From Paenibacillaceae bacterium (GTDB lineage: Bacteria > Bacillota > Bacilli > Paenibacillales > Paenibacillaceae), in the NCBI GenBank assembly GCA_900766135.1, contig CAAFUF010000003.1, forward strand, positions 62,001 to 126,000: a DNA stretch of 64,000 nt. Direction: 5' to 3'. Under the pieces are notes generated by a model. That model did not search any database. It was not told the DNA's origin and saw only the letters and a list, made by a program, of their open reading frames with translations. Below, one piece after another: positions 7,630 to 17,546 of the stretch; position 1 is the stretch's first letter, and each line of letters opens with the position of its first letter. The position numbers were made by a program, and so were the translations under genes.

Positions 7630-10440
7630 ATGAGTACGCGTATCGAATCCGAATCCGTGGTAAGCCTAACCAGCCAAGCGGTCAGCATTCATGAGGAAAG
7701 CGTGATCCTGCTTTGCGCCTCGCTTTTTTATTTCCGGATTCCTCCGGAATTGTGGCAGGAACGGCTGGAACAGGTCAAGGAAGCAGGCTACAACTGCATC
7801 GATGTTTACTTTCCGTGGAATTTTCACGAGCCCCAAGAGGGAACCTGGGATTTCACCGGGATGCGGGATGCGGATACGTTCCTGCGTCTTGCCGGAGAAG
7901 CCGGTTTATGGGTGGTCGCCCGCCCGGGTCCGTATATTTGCTCCGAATGGGACGGGGGGGCATTGCCTTCGTATCTGTATGCCAAAGAGCCGGCCATGCG
8001 GATCAGGGATAATGATCCAGCGTTTCTGCAGCATGTGGCCAGGTGGTACGCGCAGATCCTGCCGATTCTTGGACGCCATGAGGTAACGCGCGGGGGCAGC
8101 GTCATCTTCGTTCAGCTCGATAACGAGCTGGACTTCTATGATTGCTCGGACCCGGCAGGATATATGGCGGCGCTGCGGGACATGGCCTCGGCACACGGAA
8201 TATCCGTCCCGCTTATCGCTTGTGCCGGTCAAGGCGGCCTGCGGCAGGCGTCCGGGTTAACGCAAGGCATTGTACCTACCTGCAATTTCTATCCGGATGA
8301 CCGGGATCCCCAGTTTGAAAGCAAGGTTCTGCATTATCGGGAAGTGCTTCGCGAGATGGAGTTTCCGCTGCTCGTTACCGAGACGAACCGGAGCCATTAC
8401 CTGCTGCGCAGATTGCTATCTGCGGGAGCCAAGCTGCTGGGCCCTTATTTGCAAGTGTCGGGGACGAATTTCGGATTCACGAATGCGACCAATAACTGGG
8501 GGAAGCCGCTGGCTTTCCTGACCTCGGATTATGATTTCGGAGGTATGATTTCCCCCGAAGGCCATTTCCGCGAAGAAGCACAGGAGGCGAAGCTCCTCGC
8601 CAGATTAATTCGTGCTTATGGACGTGCGATTGCGGAAGCCGTGCCGGATTCCGGCGGTTCCTGGTCCGTCGAAGGTGAAACGGAGGGGGTGTTTGGCCCA
8701 TATGTGCTGCGTTTGAAGGGTGGCGGGGAGCTAATATTTGTGACCAACGGCGAAGACCGTCCCAAACCAATCCGCCTGCTAAGGGATCAAGGAACCCTTG
8801 CTCGCTCATCCGAGACTTGCACACTGGCCGCTTCAAGATCCTTGGCACTGCCGGCGAATGTACCGTTGTCCCTCTGGGGGATGCCGGGACATCTTGTATC
8901 CTCCACGGCGGAGCTTTATATGGCGGAACAGCACAAGGATGGTGCTGTACTGGCGTTTCACATGGAGGGGGACAACGGAGAGATCGCTTTTGCCATCGAG
9001 CCGTCACATGAGCCGATCGCGGAAGAAATGCGCGTAGTCCACCGCGAAGGGCAGTTCATATTACATCTGACTGGCGCAGAGAAAGCGTTTTGCCGGTTTG
9101 AACTGAACGATGGGCGACAATTCACGGTCATCGTCACGAGTCGGTTGAAAGCGCTTCACGTTGAAAGAATCAACTTGGACGGTACCATGACCGTTTCCGC
9201 CTTCCAACCGGCATCGAATGGCCCCGCCCCTTCGCCGGCTCCGGATTGGCGGATTGAGACAAGAGAGGGATGGCGGCCGCCGATCCAATCCCTATCGGTA
9301 CGAACGCCAGGGGCGAAGGCCGAATTTCTGGAACGGCTGGGCGTATACCGCGGTTATGCCTGGTATGAAGCCAAGGCCAATCGGATTGACGCCGGTCATC
9401 AGCTGCAGGGGTTTCTTGTGCGACAGGCGAGCGATGTCGTTTCGCTATATGAGGACGGTGCCTACCTCGGAACCCGGACCCCTGGAGGAGCCAGCGTGTT
9501 TATTCCGGCGAAGGGACGGGGGGCGGAGAGGATTCAGGCGCGGGTGGAGATATGGGGACACAGCAACTTCGACGACATCCGGCTTCCCGCCCTTCGCTTG
9601 CCTTCCCTGAAGGGAATGGAGGGCATTGCGGCAATTACCGCTATTCACGACATCACAGCGAACTGGCGCGTGAATCCGGATGTCGGACACTCGCAGACCG
9701 GCGTCGCTGCCAAGGGTACCAACGCCGCCGACGCGCTGTGGCCGGTGGTTGGTTTCGGGAGCTGGTTATCTGCGGATCATCCATCCCGACAGCTATTCCG
9801 CAAAGCGTTTGTGCCTGGGGCCGGCGGGAATTCATGGACCCTGCATTTTCCGAAATTGCAAGGCCATGCGCGGCTTTGGGTGAACGGTGTTGATGCCGGT
9901 CCCATCCATCCGATGAACCCCTTTATCGATTTGACGCCTTATGCCACGCCAGGTCAAGAACTGCAGTTGGAGGTCTTCCTTCAGCGCACGATAGGGCAGC
10001 CCGCCGGACAAGTGCTGGTTTATGAAGGCATCGAAGCTTCGGAGTTCTCGATCGCTGCCGCAGAAGAGGCACAGCTTAAGGCCGAGGCAGACCATGCGGC
10101 TGTTTCCGCCGCTTCAAGGGAATTTCCGCTAACGCTTGCCTCAGGAGAGGTAGGCTGGTTATTCGCTCCAATCAACAATTCGGATCAGGGCAAAGGCTGG
10201 AGGGTTCGAGCGGCAGGTTCGGGATTAAAGCTGACGGTGTTCATGGATGATCGGATCGTCGGCCGGCTGTGGCTGCCCGGGGGTGCGGGAAGACCAACGA
10301 TGACCGGCGGCAGCACGGACTCGTTTTATATGCCGGGACCCTGGTTTCATGATGGCCAGGCGCAGCTGTCCATTTTTCTTGAGGCGGTGGATGAACAGGC
10401 TGCGGGCCTCTTGGAGAGGCTTGAATTTATTTCCGTATAG
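7630..10440 (+). CDS. GH35 beta-galactosidase-like glycosidase, cytoplasmic
   Basis: The 936-residue protein has no signal peptide. Its N-terminal (beta/alpha)8 barrel carries the family 35 signatures VYFPWNFHEP (about 59-68) and ARPGPYICSEWDGG (about 97-110). The acid/base lies in VQLDNELD (Glu166) and the nucleophile in LLVTETNRS (Glu251). The rest (about 370-936) looks like beta-sandwich domains usual for the family. GH35 enzymes remove terminal beta-galactose. The ATG at 7630 follows TAGGAGTGG. Two CUT1 permeases and a binding lipoprotein follow within 15, 12 and 39 bases, so this is an import-and-hydrolyse operon for a galactose-containing oligosaccharide (inference). The acid/base motif NELD departs from the common NEYG, so specificity may differ. 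Confidence 0.88.
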   Translation: MSTRIESESVVSLTSQAVSIHEESVILLCASLFYFRIPPELWQERLEQVKEAGYNCIDVYFPWNFHEPQEGTWDFTGMRDADTFLRLAGEAGLWVVARPGPYICSEWDGGALPSYLYAKEPAMRIRDNDPAFLQHVARWYAQILPILGRHEVTRGGSVIFVQLDNELDFYDCSDPAGYMAALRDMASAHGISVPLIACAGQGGLRQASGLTQGIVPTCNFYPDDRDPQFESKVLHYREVLREMEFPLLVTETNRSHYLLRRLLSAGAKLLGPYLQVSGTNFGFTNATNNWGKPLAFLTSDYDFGGMISPEGHFREEAQEAKLLARLIRAYGRAIAEAVPDSGGSWSVEGETEGVFGPYVLRLKGGGELIFVTNGEDRPKPIRLLRDQGTLARSSETCTLAASRSLALPANVPLSLWGMPGHLVSSTAELYMAEQHKDGAVLAFHMEGDNGEIAFAIEPSHEPIAEEMRVVHREGQFILHLTGAEKAFCRFELNDGRQFTVIVTSRLKALHVERINLDGTMTVSAFQPASNGPAPSPAPDWRIETREGWRPPIQSLSVRTPGAKAEFLERLGVYRGYAWYEAKANRIDAGHQLQGFLVRQASDVVSLYEDGAYLGTRTPGGASVFIPAKGRGAERIQARVEIWGHSNFDDIRLPALRLPSLKGMEGIAAITAIHDITANWRVNPDVGHSQTGVAAKGTNAADALWPVVGFGSWLSADHPSRQLFRKAFVPGAGGNSWTLHFPKLQGHARLWVNGVDAGPIHPMNPFIDLTPYATPGQELQLEVFLQRTIGQPAGQVLVYEGIEASEFSIAAAEEAQLKAEADHAAVSAASREFPLTLASGEVGWLFAPINNSDQGKGWRVRAAGSGLKLTVFMDDRIVGRLWLPGGAGRPTMTGGSTDSFYMPGPWFHDGQAQLSIFLEAVDEQAAGLLERLEFISV

Positions 10441-10454
10441 AAGGGAGGAAGCCC

Positions 10455-11426
10455 ATGGAGATCACGACGCCTACGAAGGTTCGCAAACAGCCGCAGCTGA
10501 ATCCGATTCGTAAGGAACGCTTCAGACGTTTTTGGAACAATAGAACGCTGTTGTTGATGTGTCTGCCGGCTATGATTTTCTTTATCATTTTCGCTTATTT
10601 ACCGATGCCCGGCCTATATTTGGCTTTCATCAAGTACAACTACACGGATGGCATCTTCAAGAGTCCGTTCGTCGGCTTCGATAACTTTCGATTCCTTGTG
10701 ATGACGGGAGATTTGTGGCGGCTGACCTTTAACACGGTGATTTATAATCTGGCCTTTATCCTGCTCGGGAACGTGCTGCAAATCGTCGTCGCCGTGTTTC
10801 TGAATGAAATTCGCCTCAAATGGTTCAAAAAGCTGACCCAAACCTTGATGTTCTTGCCGCATTTTATCTCGGCGGTCCTGATCGGCCTGATCGCTTATAA
10901 TGTGCTGAGCTATGACTACGGCCTGCTCAATACGATCCTTAACTCGCTTGGATTCGATCCGGTAAAGACGTATTCGAACGCCGGAATCTGGCCGTTTATC
11001 ATCGTGCTGACGTATTTATGGCAATCGACGGGGTATGGCTCCATCGTGTATTTCGCCGCGATCATGGGTCTCGACAACGAGATTATCGAGGCTGCGGAAA
11101 TCGACGGGGCTGGCGCGTTCCAGCGTATCCGTTATATTGTGCTGCCCTGGCTTAAACCAACCTTTATCATCCTGCTTCTGTTTTCGCTTGGCGGTATTCT
11201 GCGGGGGAATTTCGGGTTGTTCTTCAATCTGGTTGGAGCCAACAACACGGCCCTGTATGCGACGACCGATATCATCGAAACGTACGTGTTCCGCGCACTC
11301 ATGACCAACTTCAATTTTTCGATCGGCAGCGCCGTCAGCCTGTATCAATCGGTCTTTGGATTTATCGTGGTCATGACCGCCAACTGGCTGGTCAAGAAGG
11401 TCTCGCCTGACAACTCACTTTTCTAG
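10455..11426 (+). CDS. CUT1 sugar ABC transporter permease, LplB/YtcP type, subunit 1
   Basis: The 323-residue protein has six predicted membrane helices, the first at about residues 32-53. The EAA loop IIEAAEIDGAGAFQRIRY (near residue 212) contacts the ATPase. Length and the N-terminal NRTLLLMCLPAMIFF region fit the LplB-type permeases of polysaccharide-fragment importers. GGGAGGA precedes the ATG. It lies 14 bases after GH35 and pairs with the next gene. No ATPase gene is present; this family normally borrows a shared MsmX-type ATPase encoded elsewhere. Confidence 0.92.
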   Translation: MEITTPTKVRKQPQLNPIRKERFRRFWNNRTLLLMCLPAMIFFIIFAYLPMPGLYLAFIKYNYTDGIFKSPFVGFDNFRFLVMTGDLWRLTFNTVIYNLAFILLGNVLQIVVAVFLNEIRLKWFKKLTQTLMFLPHFISAVLIGLIAYNVLSYDYGLLNTILNSLGFDPVKTYSNAGIWPFIIVLTYLWQSTGYGSIVYFAAIMGLDNEIIEAAEIDGAGAFQRIRYIVLPWLKPTFIILLLFSLGGILRGNFGLFFNLVGANNTALYATTDIIETYVFRALMTNFNFSIGSAVSLYQSVFGFIVVMTANWLVKKVSPDNSLF

Positions 11427-11438
11427 GAGGTGCAAGGT

Positions 11439-12350
11439 ATGGATGACGCTTATGAAGCACGGAGCATCCGCACGGATCTAGGCGGCATCATCGTCAAAAT
11501 CGTTGGTTACCTGTTTATCGGCTTCTTCTCCTTATGTTGTTTGCTGCCCTTCCTGCTTGTCCTTGGCACATCCTTTACGTCGGAATCGGCGATCAAACGG
11601 TTTGGTTTTAACTTCTGGCCCCGGGAATTCAGCACCTTCTCTTACAAAATCGTCTTCGAAAACCCGGACCTCATCGTCGGCTCCTATCTCGTAACGATCG
11701 GCATCACGGTTTGCGGTACCGCGCTGGGACTGTTCCTGGTGGCCATGACCGGGTATGCTCTGCAGCGGCCTGATTTTGCCTACCGGAATCGTATTTCCTT
11801 CTTCATCTACTTTACGACGCTGTTCACCGGCGGGCTGGTTCCGTTCTACCTGCTCGTCACGCAGTATTTGAGCTTGAAGGACAACTACCTGGCCGTCTTG
11901 TTACCCGGCTTGCTGAGTCCGTTCCTCATTATTATGATGAAAAGCTTCGTCCGTTCCATTCCCCACGCGATCACCGAATCGGCCAAAATCGACGGGGCCG
12001 GGGATTTCACCATTTTCATCCGCCTGATCCTGCCCATGACGACGCCGGCGCTGGCCACGATCGGCTTGTTCATCGCGCTGGGTTATTGGAACGAATGGTA
12101 TAACTCGATGTTGTTTTTATCGCCGGATATGAAGTACCGCCCGCTGCAGCTGTTCCTGTATAACGTTATCACCAGCGCGGACTTCATCCGCAATTCGGCG
12201 GCCGCTTCGAACGTGGAACTGCGGGATGTCCCGCTTGAATCGATGAAGATGGCGACGGCCATCGTCGCGACGGGCCCGGTGATTTTGTTCTACCCGTTTG
12301 TGCAGCGCTATTTCATCAAGGGGATTACGGTGGGCGCTGTAAAAGGCTGA
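11439..12350 (+). CDS. CUT1 sugar ABC transporter permease, YtcP/AraQ type, subunit 2
   Basis: The 303-residue membrane protein has six helices and the EAA loop ITESAKIDGAGDFTIFIR (about 182-199). The C-terminus FIKGITVGAVKG is the hallmark ending of this permease class. I use the ATG at 11439, 8 bases after AGGAGG; the in-frame GTG at 11430 overlaps the ribosome site itself. It forms a heterodimer with the preceding permease. The binding lipoprotein gene follows after 39 bases. Confidence 0.92.
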   Translation: MDDAYEARSIRTDLGGIIVKIVGYLFIGFFSLCCLLPFLLVLGTSFTSESAIKRFGFNFWPREFSTFSYKIVFENPDLIVGSYLVTIGITVCGTALGLFLVAMTGYALQRPDFAYRNRISFFIYFTTLFTGGLVPFYLLVTQYLSLKDNYLAVLLPGLLSPFLIIMMKSFVRSIPHAITESAKIDGAGDFTIFIRLILPMTTPALATIGLFIALGYWNEWYNSMLFLSPDMKYRPLQLFLYNVITSADFIRNSAAASNVELRDVPLESMKMATAIVATGPVILFYPFVQRYFIKGITVGAVKG

Positions 12351-12389
12351 GGCATCACAATTTGATATATAAGAGGGAGGTTTGTGCGA

Positions 12390-13997
12390 ATGGTTCGATG
12401 GAAGAAGGCTTCAATTTGGGTGATGGTGAGCCTGTTGGTGTTGCTGCTCGCGTCCTGCGGGGGCGGCCAAAACAACAACAAGAACGGGGCAGGCGGCGAT
12501 GCGGCGAACAATGGGGGGAACTCGGCGGGTCAGGAGACGGATGCGGTGGCGGATACGTCCAAGTTCGTGAAGATCAGCTATCTCGTGCTGGGGGATAAAC
12601 CGAAGAATGGTCAATTCGAGAAGGTCCTCGCGGAAGTTAACAAAATCATGAAGGAAAAAATAAACGCCGAGTTAGAATGGAAATGGATCGAATGGGCGGA
12701 TTGGCAGACCAAATACAATCTGGCTTTAGCCTCCGGCGAACCGATTGACCTGATCACGATCGGAACCGACTGGTTGGATACCTGGGGGAATGCGCAGCGC
12801 GGCGCGTTCATGAATCTGGATGATCTTCTGCCGAAATACGCGCCGGAAACATGGAACTCCATTCCGAAGGAAGACTGGGAGGAGAGTAAGTATAACGGCA
12901 AGATCGTCTTGATTCCGGAGAACGATTATACCCAGTGGGTGAACCACGGCTTCTTCTATCGCGGCGACTGGGCGAAGGAAGCCGGGATTATGGAGCCGAT
13001 CAAGGATTGGGAAGGAATTGAGAAATACCTGAAGTACATTAAGGGCAACAAGCCGGACGTGATTCCGTGGGACGCGGCGTCCGGGGCTCAAACCTGGGGG
13101 GGATTCGTGCAATCCTATACGGATGAGCTGGAACTTCCGATCTCTACCGGATTCATGCCCGTATTTACGGCGAAATCGTTTGAGGAGAAATTTACCGCGA
13201 CCAGCCCGGTGTTCGAGGACGTGTTCCTGAAATATGCCACCATGATGAAAAGCTGGGCGGATCAAGGCTTCTGGCGCGAAGACGCCTTGAACAACAAGAA
13301 CAACAACCGCGATGCGTTGAAGGCCGGCTTGTCGGGACTCGACCAGCACCATACGCAGACCTTCTCGGGACTTCGCGTAGAGATGGACAAAGCACAGCCC
13401 GGTTCGGAGCTGCAGATGTTCCCGTTCTCCCGGACGCGCGGCACGAACCTGATGGAGCTGTCGATCACGCACGGCGGAACGTCCCTCGGCGCCCACAGCA
13501 AAAACCCGGAACGCGCGCTGATGGCCTATGATCTGATCCGCAACAATGAAGAAATCTATCATTTGATTAACTATGGGATTGAAGGCGTGCAATATGTCGT
13601 TAAGGACGGAAAACGTGCGCGTCCGGAAGGTTACGATGAAGCGAGAGACAATTTTTATGCGGATTTCTGGGGCGGCCGGGTCGACAAGTTTGAAATCCCC
13701 AGCGAAACGACCTGGGATCAAATCGAAGAGACGTTGTATGCCGAATACGATAAAATCAAAAAGCCTTACGTATACGGGCAATTCGTCTTCGACAAAACGC
13801 CGGTGGAAGCCGAACTGACGGCCGTTTCGCAGGTTACCGGTGAGCTGGGGCCGGCCATCGTGATGGGAAAAGCCGGAGATCCGGCGCAAGCGGTTGAGGA
13901 GTTCCGCAGCAAGCTGAAGCAAGCCGGTTACGATAAGGTGCTGGCGGAGCTGCAAAAACAGCTGGACGCCTATAAAGTTCAGTTGGGCGAATCATGA
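12390..13997 (+). CDS. Extracellular sugar-binding lipoprotein of the GH35 operon
   Basis: A lipoprotein signal (MVRWKKASIWVMVSLL, lipobox LLAS-C) is followed by a Gly/Asn-rich linker and then a family 1-type solute-binding fold. With about 535 residues it has the size of LplA-type oligosaccharide-binding proteins. GAGGGAGG ends 9 bases before the ATG at 12390; the GTG at 12384 is only 3 bases from it and less likely. It is the last gene of the GH35 operon and feeds the two permeases. A strong terminator follows 15 bases after the stop. Confidence 0.9.
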   Translation: MVRWKKASIWVMVSLLVLLLASCGGGQNNNKNGAGGDAANNGGNSAGQETDAVADTSKFVKISYLVLGDKPKNGQFEKVLAEVNKIMKEKINAELEWKWIEWADWQTKYNLALASGEPIDLITIGTDWLDTWGNAQRGAFMNLDDLLPKYAPETWNSIPKEDWEESKYNGKIVLIPENDYTQWVNHGFFYRGDWAKEAGIMEPIKDWEGIEKYLKYIKGNKPDVIPWDAASGAQTWGGFVQSYTDELELPISTGFMPVFTAKSFEEKFTATSPVFEDVFLKYATMMKSWADQGFWREDALNNKNNNRDALKAGLSGLDQHHTQTFSGLRVEMDKAQPGSELQMFPFSRTRGTNLMELSITHGGTSLGAHSKNPERALMAYDLIRNNEEIYHLINYGIEGVQYVVKDGKRARPEGYDEARDNFYADFWGGRVDKFEIPSETTWDQIEETLYAEYDKIKKPYVYGQFVFDKTPVEAELTAVSQVTGELGPAIVMGKAGDPAQAVEEFRSKLKQAGYDKVLAELQKQLDAYKVQLGES

Positions 13998-14012
13998 AAC
14001 GTTAGGAAGAGG

Positions 14013-14052
14013 GAACGGACCCGCCCTTCGGCGGGCCCGTTATTTTTTTTTG
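14013..14052 (+). terminator. Strong intrinsic terminator of the GH35 operon
   Basis: AACGGACCCGCC at 14014-14025 pairs with GGCGGGCCCGTT at 14030-14041 around a CTTC tetraloop (one mismatched position). Nine T residues follow. Confidence 0.92.
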
Positions 14053-14123
14053 GCGCCTAAGCAACCAGGGTTTGTTCCCCGGCCGAGCTTTCGGCATGGT
14101 ATGATCGTTTTGGAGGGAATGCC

Positions 14124-16715
14124 ATGCACGAAATGAACGATAACCGTTTATTGCTCTTATCCAAAATCAATAGGCCCGGAAAAATCCAGGCGCCCGTGCC
14201 GCGTCCCCGACTAATCGATCGGCTCAACGAGGGACTGGGCTTCAGGGCAACCTTTATTTCGGCTCCGGCCGGATACGGGAAGACGACCTTGATCAGCGAA
14301 TGGGCCGATCAATTGCACCGGCCCGTGGCGTGGCTGGCGTTGGATGAAAAAGATAATGATTTGATCCGTTTTTGGCACTATGTCACGGCAGCGATCGAGC
14401 GGTCGACGGGCCGGTTATCCGATGCGTTTCATGCGTCGTTTGCTGCACTGAGTCCCGGCCAATACGAACCGATGGTCATCGCTTTACTTAATGAGATTAA
14501 CAATTTGCCTCAGCCGCATGCCTTGATCCTTGATGATTGGCACGCAATCCACGACCCGGACATTTTGTTCTCCGTGGCCTTGATGTTAGAATATCTGCCT
14601 CAACAGATGCATGTCACCTTCGCCGGCCGGCATGATAACGGCTTTATCAAAGCCCGGTGGATCAGCCGAGGTTGGGTATCCCAGATCCATGACGTTCAAA
14701 TGCGGTTTGATGTGCCGGAAACGGTTGAGTTTTTTCGTCTGACCGCGCGAAAGGAACTGGATCACGATCAGCTCGAACATGTTTTAAAGCAAACCGAAGG
14801 TTGGGTGACGGGATTAAAGCTCATTGCCCTGACCTGGCGGCACGACATTAGGCTTAGCTCCCTGAAACTGCCGTCTCCCGAGCGCAGCGGGGTAGAGGAT
14901 TATCTGTTCCAGGAAGTGTTCGACGCACTGGACGAGCCTATCCGGCAATTTCTGCTTGATATCTCCGTGTTGCAGCGATTGCACCGCTCTCTCTGCCAAG
15001 CGATTGCCGGAGAAGACGGGGCGGAAATGCTCGATGAGGTTGTCAGGCTGAACCTGTTTTTGCTCCCCCTGGACGATGCTCGTCAGTGGTATCAGTTCCA
15101 TCGTTTGTTCGGCGATTTCTTGCGCAAGGAGGGGGAGCGGCAGCGTTCCGGCAAAGCCGCAGATCTTCTGCGTGCGGCGGCGGAATGGTGCGAATCGCGG
15201 GATCTGCTGGAGGAAGCGGTGGATTATTACTTGGCCGGAGCTTGGTATGGGGAAGCGATTCGCCTTCTGGAGCAGATGAGGAGCGTACTTATTCGCCGGG
15301 AGTTTTCAACGATGAAGTCTTGGCTGTCGGCCATTCCCGAAGACTTGTTGTTGCTCCATCCGTATCTTTATTTCTCCTACACGCATTCCCTGTTGTGGTC
15401 GCAGGACGTTGACCTCGCGGAACTGTATTTGCGCCGGGCGGAGCAGCACTGCGAAGAGGCTGGCGGCAACTGGGAAGCGGAGGAGAGAAACCGCTATCTG
15501 GGTTATCTGTATTACGTCCGAAATTTCAAAGCAACCCAATACGAAATGGACATGGTGAAGGGGCTGAAATATATACAGCTTTCCTTGCAGCATAGTCCGC
15601 AGGGAACGGATTTGATCTTCGCTTCTCCACTAATGCCGTTGTTGCCTTCCGTATTCCGGTCTTATAACGGGAAGCGAGGGCTGCATTTGCCGCGCGGGCT
15701 AGCCGACGGTTTCTTCTCAAACATGATCGATTTCATGGGAAGGATGGGTTTACAGGATTCAGTGGTCGTCTGTTACGGGGAATTGCTGTACGAGCGCAAC
15801 GAGCTGGAACAGGCGGAAATTTATTTGAAGCGGGGTTTGCAGGGACAAAGCCAAGCGCATTACCAACCGGAAAAAGTGTATGTCCCCGCCTCGTTATTCC
15901 TGTCCCGAATCTATCAAGCCAGGCGCGACGAGGAGCAGGCCAGGGGCTGGATCGATGAAGCGTTCCGGCGAGCCGTCGCCGATGGGACCGACGAGGCTCT
16001 GATCCTGTTGGAGACGGAGCGGGCGGCGATGCGTCTGCGTCAGGGGGATTTAAGCCAGGCGTTGGAATGGCAGGAGCGCTACGGCCTTTCGGCGGAAGAC
16101 CCGGTGTCGGTGCACCAGCTGTTCCCTTACGCGTTCCTGGTTCGGCTGTGGATCGAAACGGGGCGGCTGGACGAAGCGTGGAGGTTATCGGAGAAGCTGC
16201 TGTCCATCGCCGTGAAAGGCCACCGGCCAATGGATGCACTGGATCTTGAAGCGCTGCAGGCGATCATTTTACAACTGGCCGGCAAACCGCAGGAAGCGCT
16301 GCTCAAATTGGAGACGGCGCTCAAGCAGGCGAAACCGGACGATTACGTCCGGGTGTTTACGGACAAAGGTCAACGTTTATCCGAGTTGCTTGCCGATTAT
16401 GTCGAACAGCGGCAAAAGGGGAACCTGCGCGACGACGATGCTCCGCCGCTAGAGTACGTGCGCAGAGTATGGGCCAGCTTTGATCGGCCGGCGAAGGGAG
16501 ATCCTTCAACTTCGAGAGCATTGGAGACGTTACTCACGCCGCGGGAACTCACGATCTATCGCTGCATGGAGGAAGGGATGGACAATCCGTCGATTGTGGA
16601 TGCATTAGGCATCGGCATGGGAACGCTTAAAGCACATATTAACCGGATTTACGGCAAGCTTCAGGTAAAAAATCGCGTGGAAGCCATCAAACGGGGAAAA
16701 GAAATCGAGGGCTGA
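14124..16715 (+). CDS. MalT/LuxR-type ATP-dependent transcriptional regulator
   Basis: The 863-residue protein has the STAND-ATPase layout of MalT. The P-loop is SAPAGYGKTT (46-55) and the Walker B motif LILDD (134-138). A long helical, TPR-like middle follows. A LuxR helix-turn-helix closes the protein (about 804-863: LTPRELTIYRCMEEG, then GTLKAHINRIYGKLQVKNR). Such proteins bind ATP and an inducer sugar and then activate transcription. It directly follows the GH35/ABC operon but has its own ribosome site and lies after a strong terminator. Control of the neighbouring sugar genes is a reasonable inference, not shown by the sequence. Confidence 0.88.
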   Translation: MHEMNDNRLLLLSKINRPGKIQAPVPRPRLIDRLNEGLGFRATFISAPAGYGKTTLISEWADQLHRPVAWLALDEKDNDLIRFWHYVTAAIERSTGRLSDAFHASFAALSPGQYEPMVIALLNEINNLPQPHALILDDWHAIHDPDILFSVALMLEYLPQQMHVTFAGRHDNGFIKARWISRGWVSQIHDVQMRFDVPETVEFFRLTARKELDHDQLEHVLKQTEGWVTGLKLIALTWRHDIRLSSLKLPSPERSGVEDYLFQEVFDALDEPIRQFLLDISVLQRLHRSLCQAIAGEDGAEMLDEVVRLNLFLLPLDDARQWYQFHRLFGDFLRKEGERQRSGKAADLLRAAAEWCESRDLLEEAVDYYLAGAWYGEAIRLLEQMRSVLIRREFSTMKSWLSAIPEDLLLLHPYLYFSYTHSLLWSQDVDLAELYLRRAEQHCEEAGGNWEAEERNRYLGYLYYVRNFKATQYEMDMVKGLKYIQLSLQHSPQGTDLIFASPLMPLLPSVFRSYNGKRGLHLPRGLADGFFSNMIDFMGRMGLQDSVVVCYGELLYERNELEQAEIYLKRGLQGQSQAHYQPEKVYVPASLFLSRIYQARRDEEQARGWIDEAFRRAVADGTDEALILLETERAAMRLRQGDLSQALEWQERYGLSAEDPVSVHQLFPYAFLVRLWIETGRLDEAWRLSEKLLSIAVKGHRPMDALDLEALQAIILQLAGKPQEALLKLETALKQAKPDDYVRVFTDKGQRLSELLADYVEQRQKGNLRDDDAPPLEYVRRVWASFDRPAKGDPSTSRALETLLTPRELTIYRCMEEGMDNPSIVDALGIGMGTLKAHINRIYGKLQVKNRVEAIKRGKEIEG

Positions 16716-16761
16716 ACCGGCGTGGGCTCATAGAGTCGCACGTCCGGCTCAGCCTCTTTTA
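16709..16761 (+). terminator. Terminator after the MalT-like gene
   Basis: GGCTGA-A-CCGG at 16710-16720 pairs with CCGG-C-TCAGCC at 16744-16754; TCTTTTA follows. The stop codon lies in the 5' arm. Confidence 0.75.
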
Positions 16762-16778
16762 TTGGGGAAGACGGGCGG

Positions 16779-17372
16779 TCAATTTTTCAGGAGATTGATA
16801 TGATCCAGATCCGTGCTGCTATTAAATACGAACTCCAGTTTGAAATCGCCGCGGATATAGGTCAGTTTGGTTTGCTTCGCGGTTCCGTTTGTGATCGTGC
16901 TGCTCGCGTCCGGTGCAAACCAGTTTTGCTTCAGCATTTTCATGGTGATGCCGCCGATATTGGTTTGGCGTTCCACGTTGGTACCGAAGTAGCGAATTTC
17001 CTGAATCATGCCTTTGGTATATGAAAAAGCATATCCCGGATTGCCCATGTTTGCGCTGTACAAATCAAACGCCAAGCTGCCTTTGCCTGCGATGGAAGGC
17101 TCACCGATCAGCCTGATCACGTCCTTTTTGCTGCTTTTACCGACCGTCAAGCCGGCGACGGCTCCTGGGAACTGCCCCTTTAAAGCCGGTTTATAGAAGC
17201 TGTTTAAGGTATCTAAGGCATGCGCGGAGGCTTCCATCTGGACCTGAGCAGCCGTAGGTTTCGTGGTCTGCGCTTTAACGACGCTGCTTGATGTGGCCCA
17301 GGTGCTAATGCCAAGAATTCCGGCTGCGAGGAGAGCAATAACGGCCTTACTGCTTATGATTTTTCGGTTCAT
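16779..17372 (-). CDS. Secreted YjgB-like (DUF4309) protein
   Basis: The 197-residue protein has a signal peptide (MNRKIISSKAVIALLAAGIL, cut probably after VVKA). A domain resembling Bacillus YjgB/DUF4309 follows, with LKGQFPGAVAGLTVGKSSKKDV (around 65-86) and a C-terminal beta-rich part. I prefer the ATG at 17372, 8 bases after AAGGAG, over the TTG at 17378 that almost touches the ribosome site. It converges with the MalT-like gene and diverges from mntH. The family's role is not known to me. Confidence 0.75.
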   Translation of the reverse strand: MNRKIISSKAVIALLAAGILGISTWATSSSVVKAQTTKPTAAQVQMEASAHALDTLNSFYKPALKGQFPGAVAGLTVGKSSKKDVIRLIGEPSIAGKGSLAFDLYSANMGNPGYAFSYTKGMIQEIRYFGTNVERQTNIGGITMKMLKQNWFAPDASSTITNGTAKQTKLTYIRGDFKLEFVFNSSTDLDHINLLKN

Positions 17373-17509
17373 TTTCAAACTCCTTCTCTATCCAATGAAG
17401 TGGGATGGGGCGTGACGATGATGATTCATATTCCATATGATAGGGGAAACCGCAAGAGAACAAGTGTCGATTTGGTAAAATAGAAATTTCAATTTCGCAA
17501 GAAAATGGA

Positions 17510-17538
17510 TTTACATTTTTCAAAATGAGGCATATACT
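17510..17538 (+). promoter_or_regulatory. mntH promoter
   Basis: TTTACA at 17510-17515 and TATACT at 17533-17538 are separated by 17 bases. Transcription should start near 17545, at the edge of the MntR-like operator. Confidence 0.75.
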
Positions 17539-17546
17539 AATGCTAT

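Noticed and set aside
12726..13955. 409-codon open frame antisense to the sugar-binding lipoprotein
   Set aside because: Same reason: a high-GC shadow of a clear lipoprotein gene, with no ribosome site or motif.
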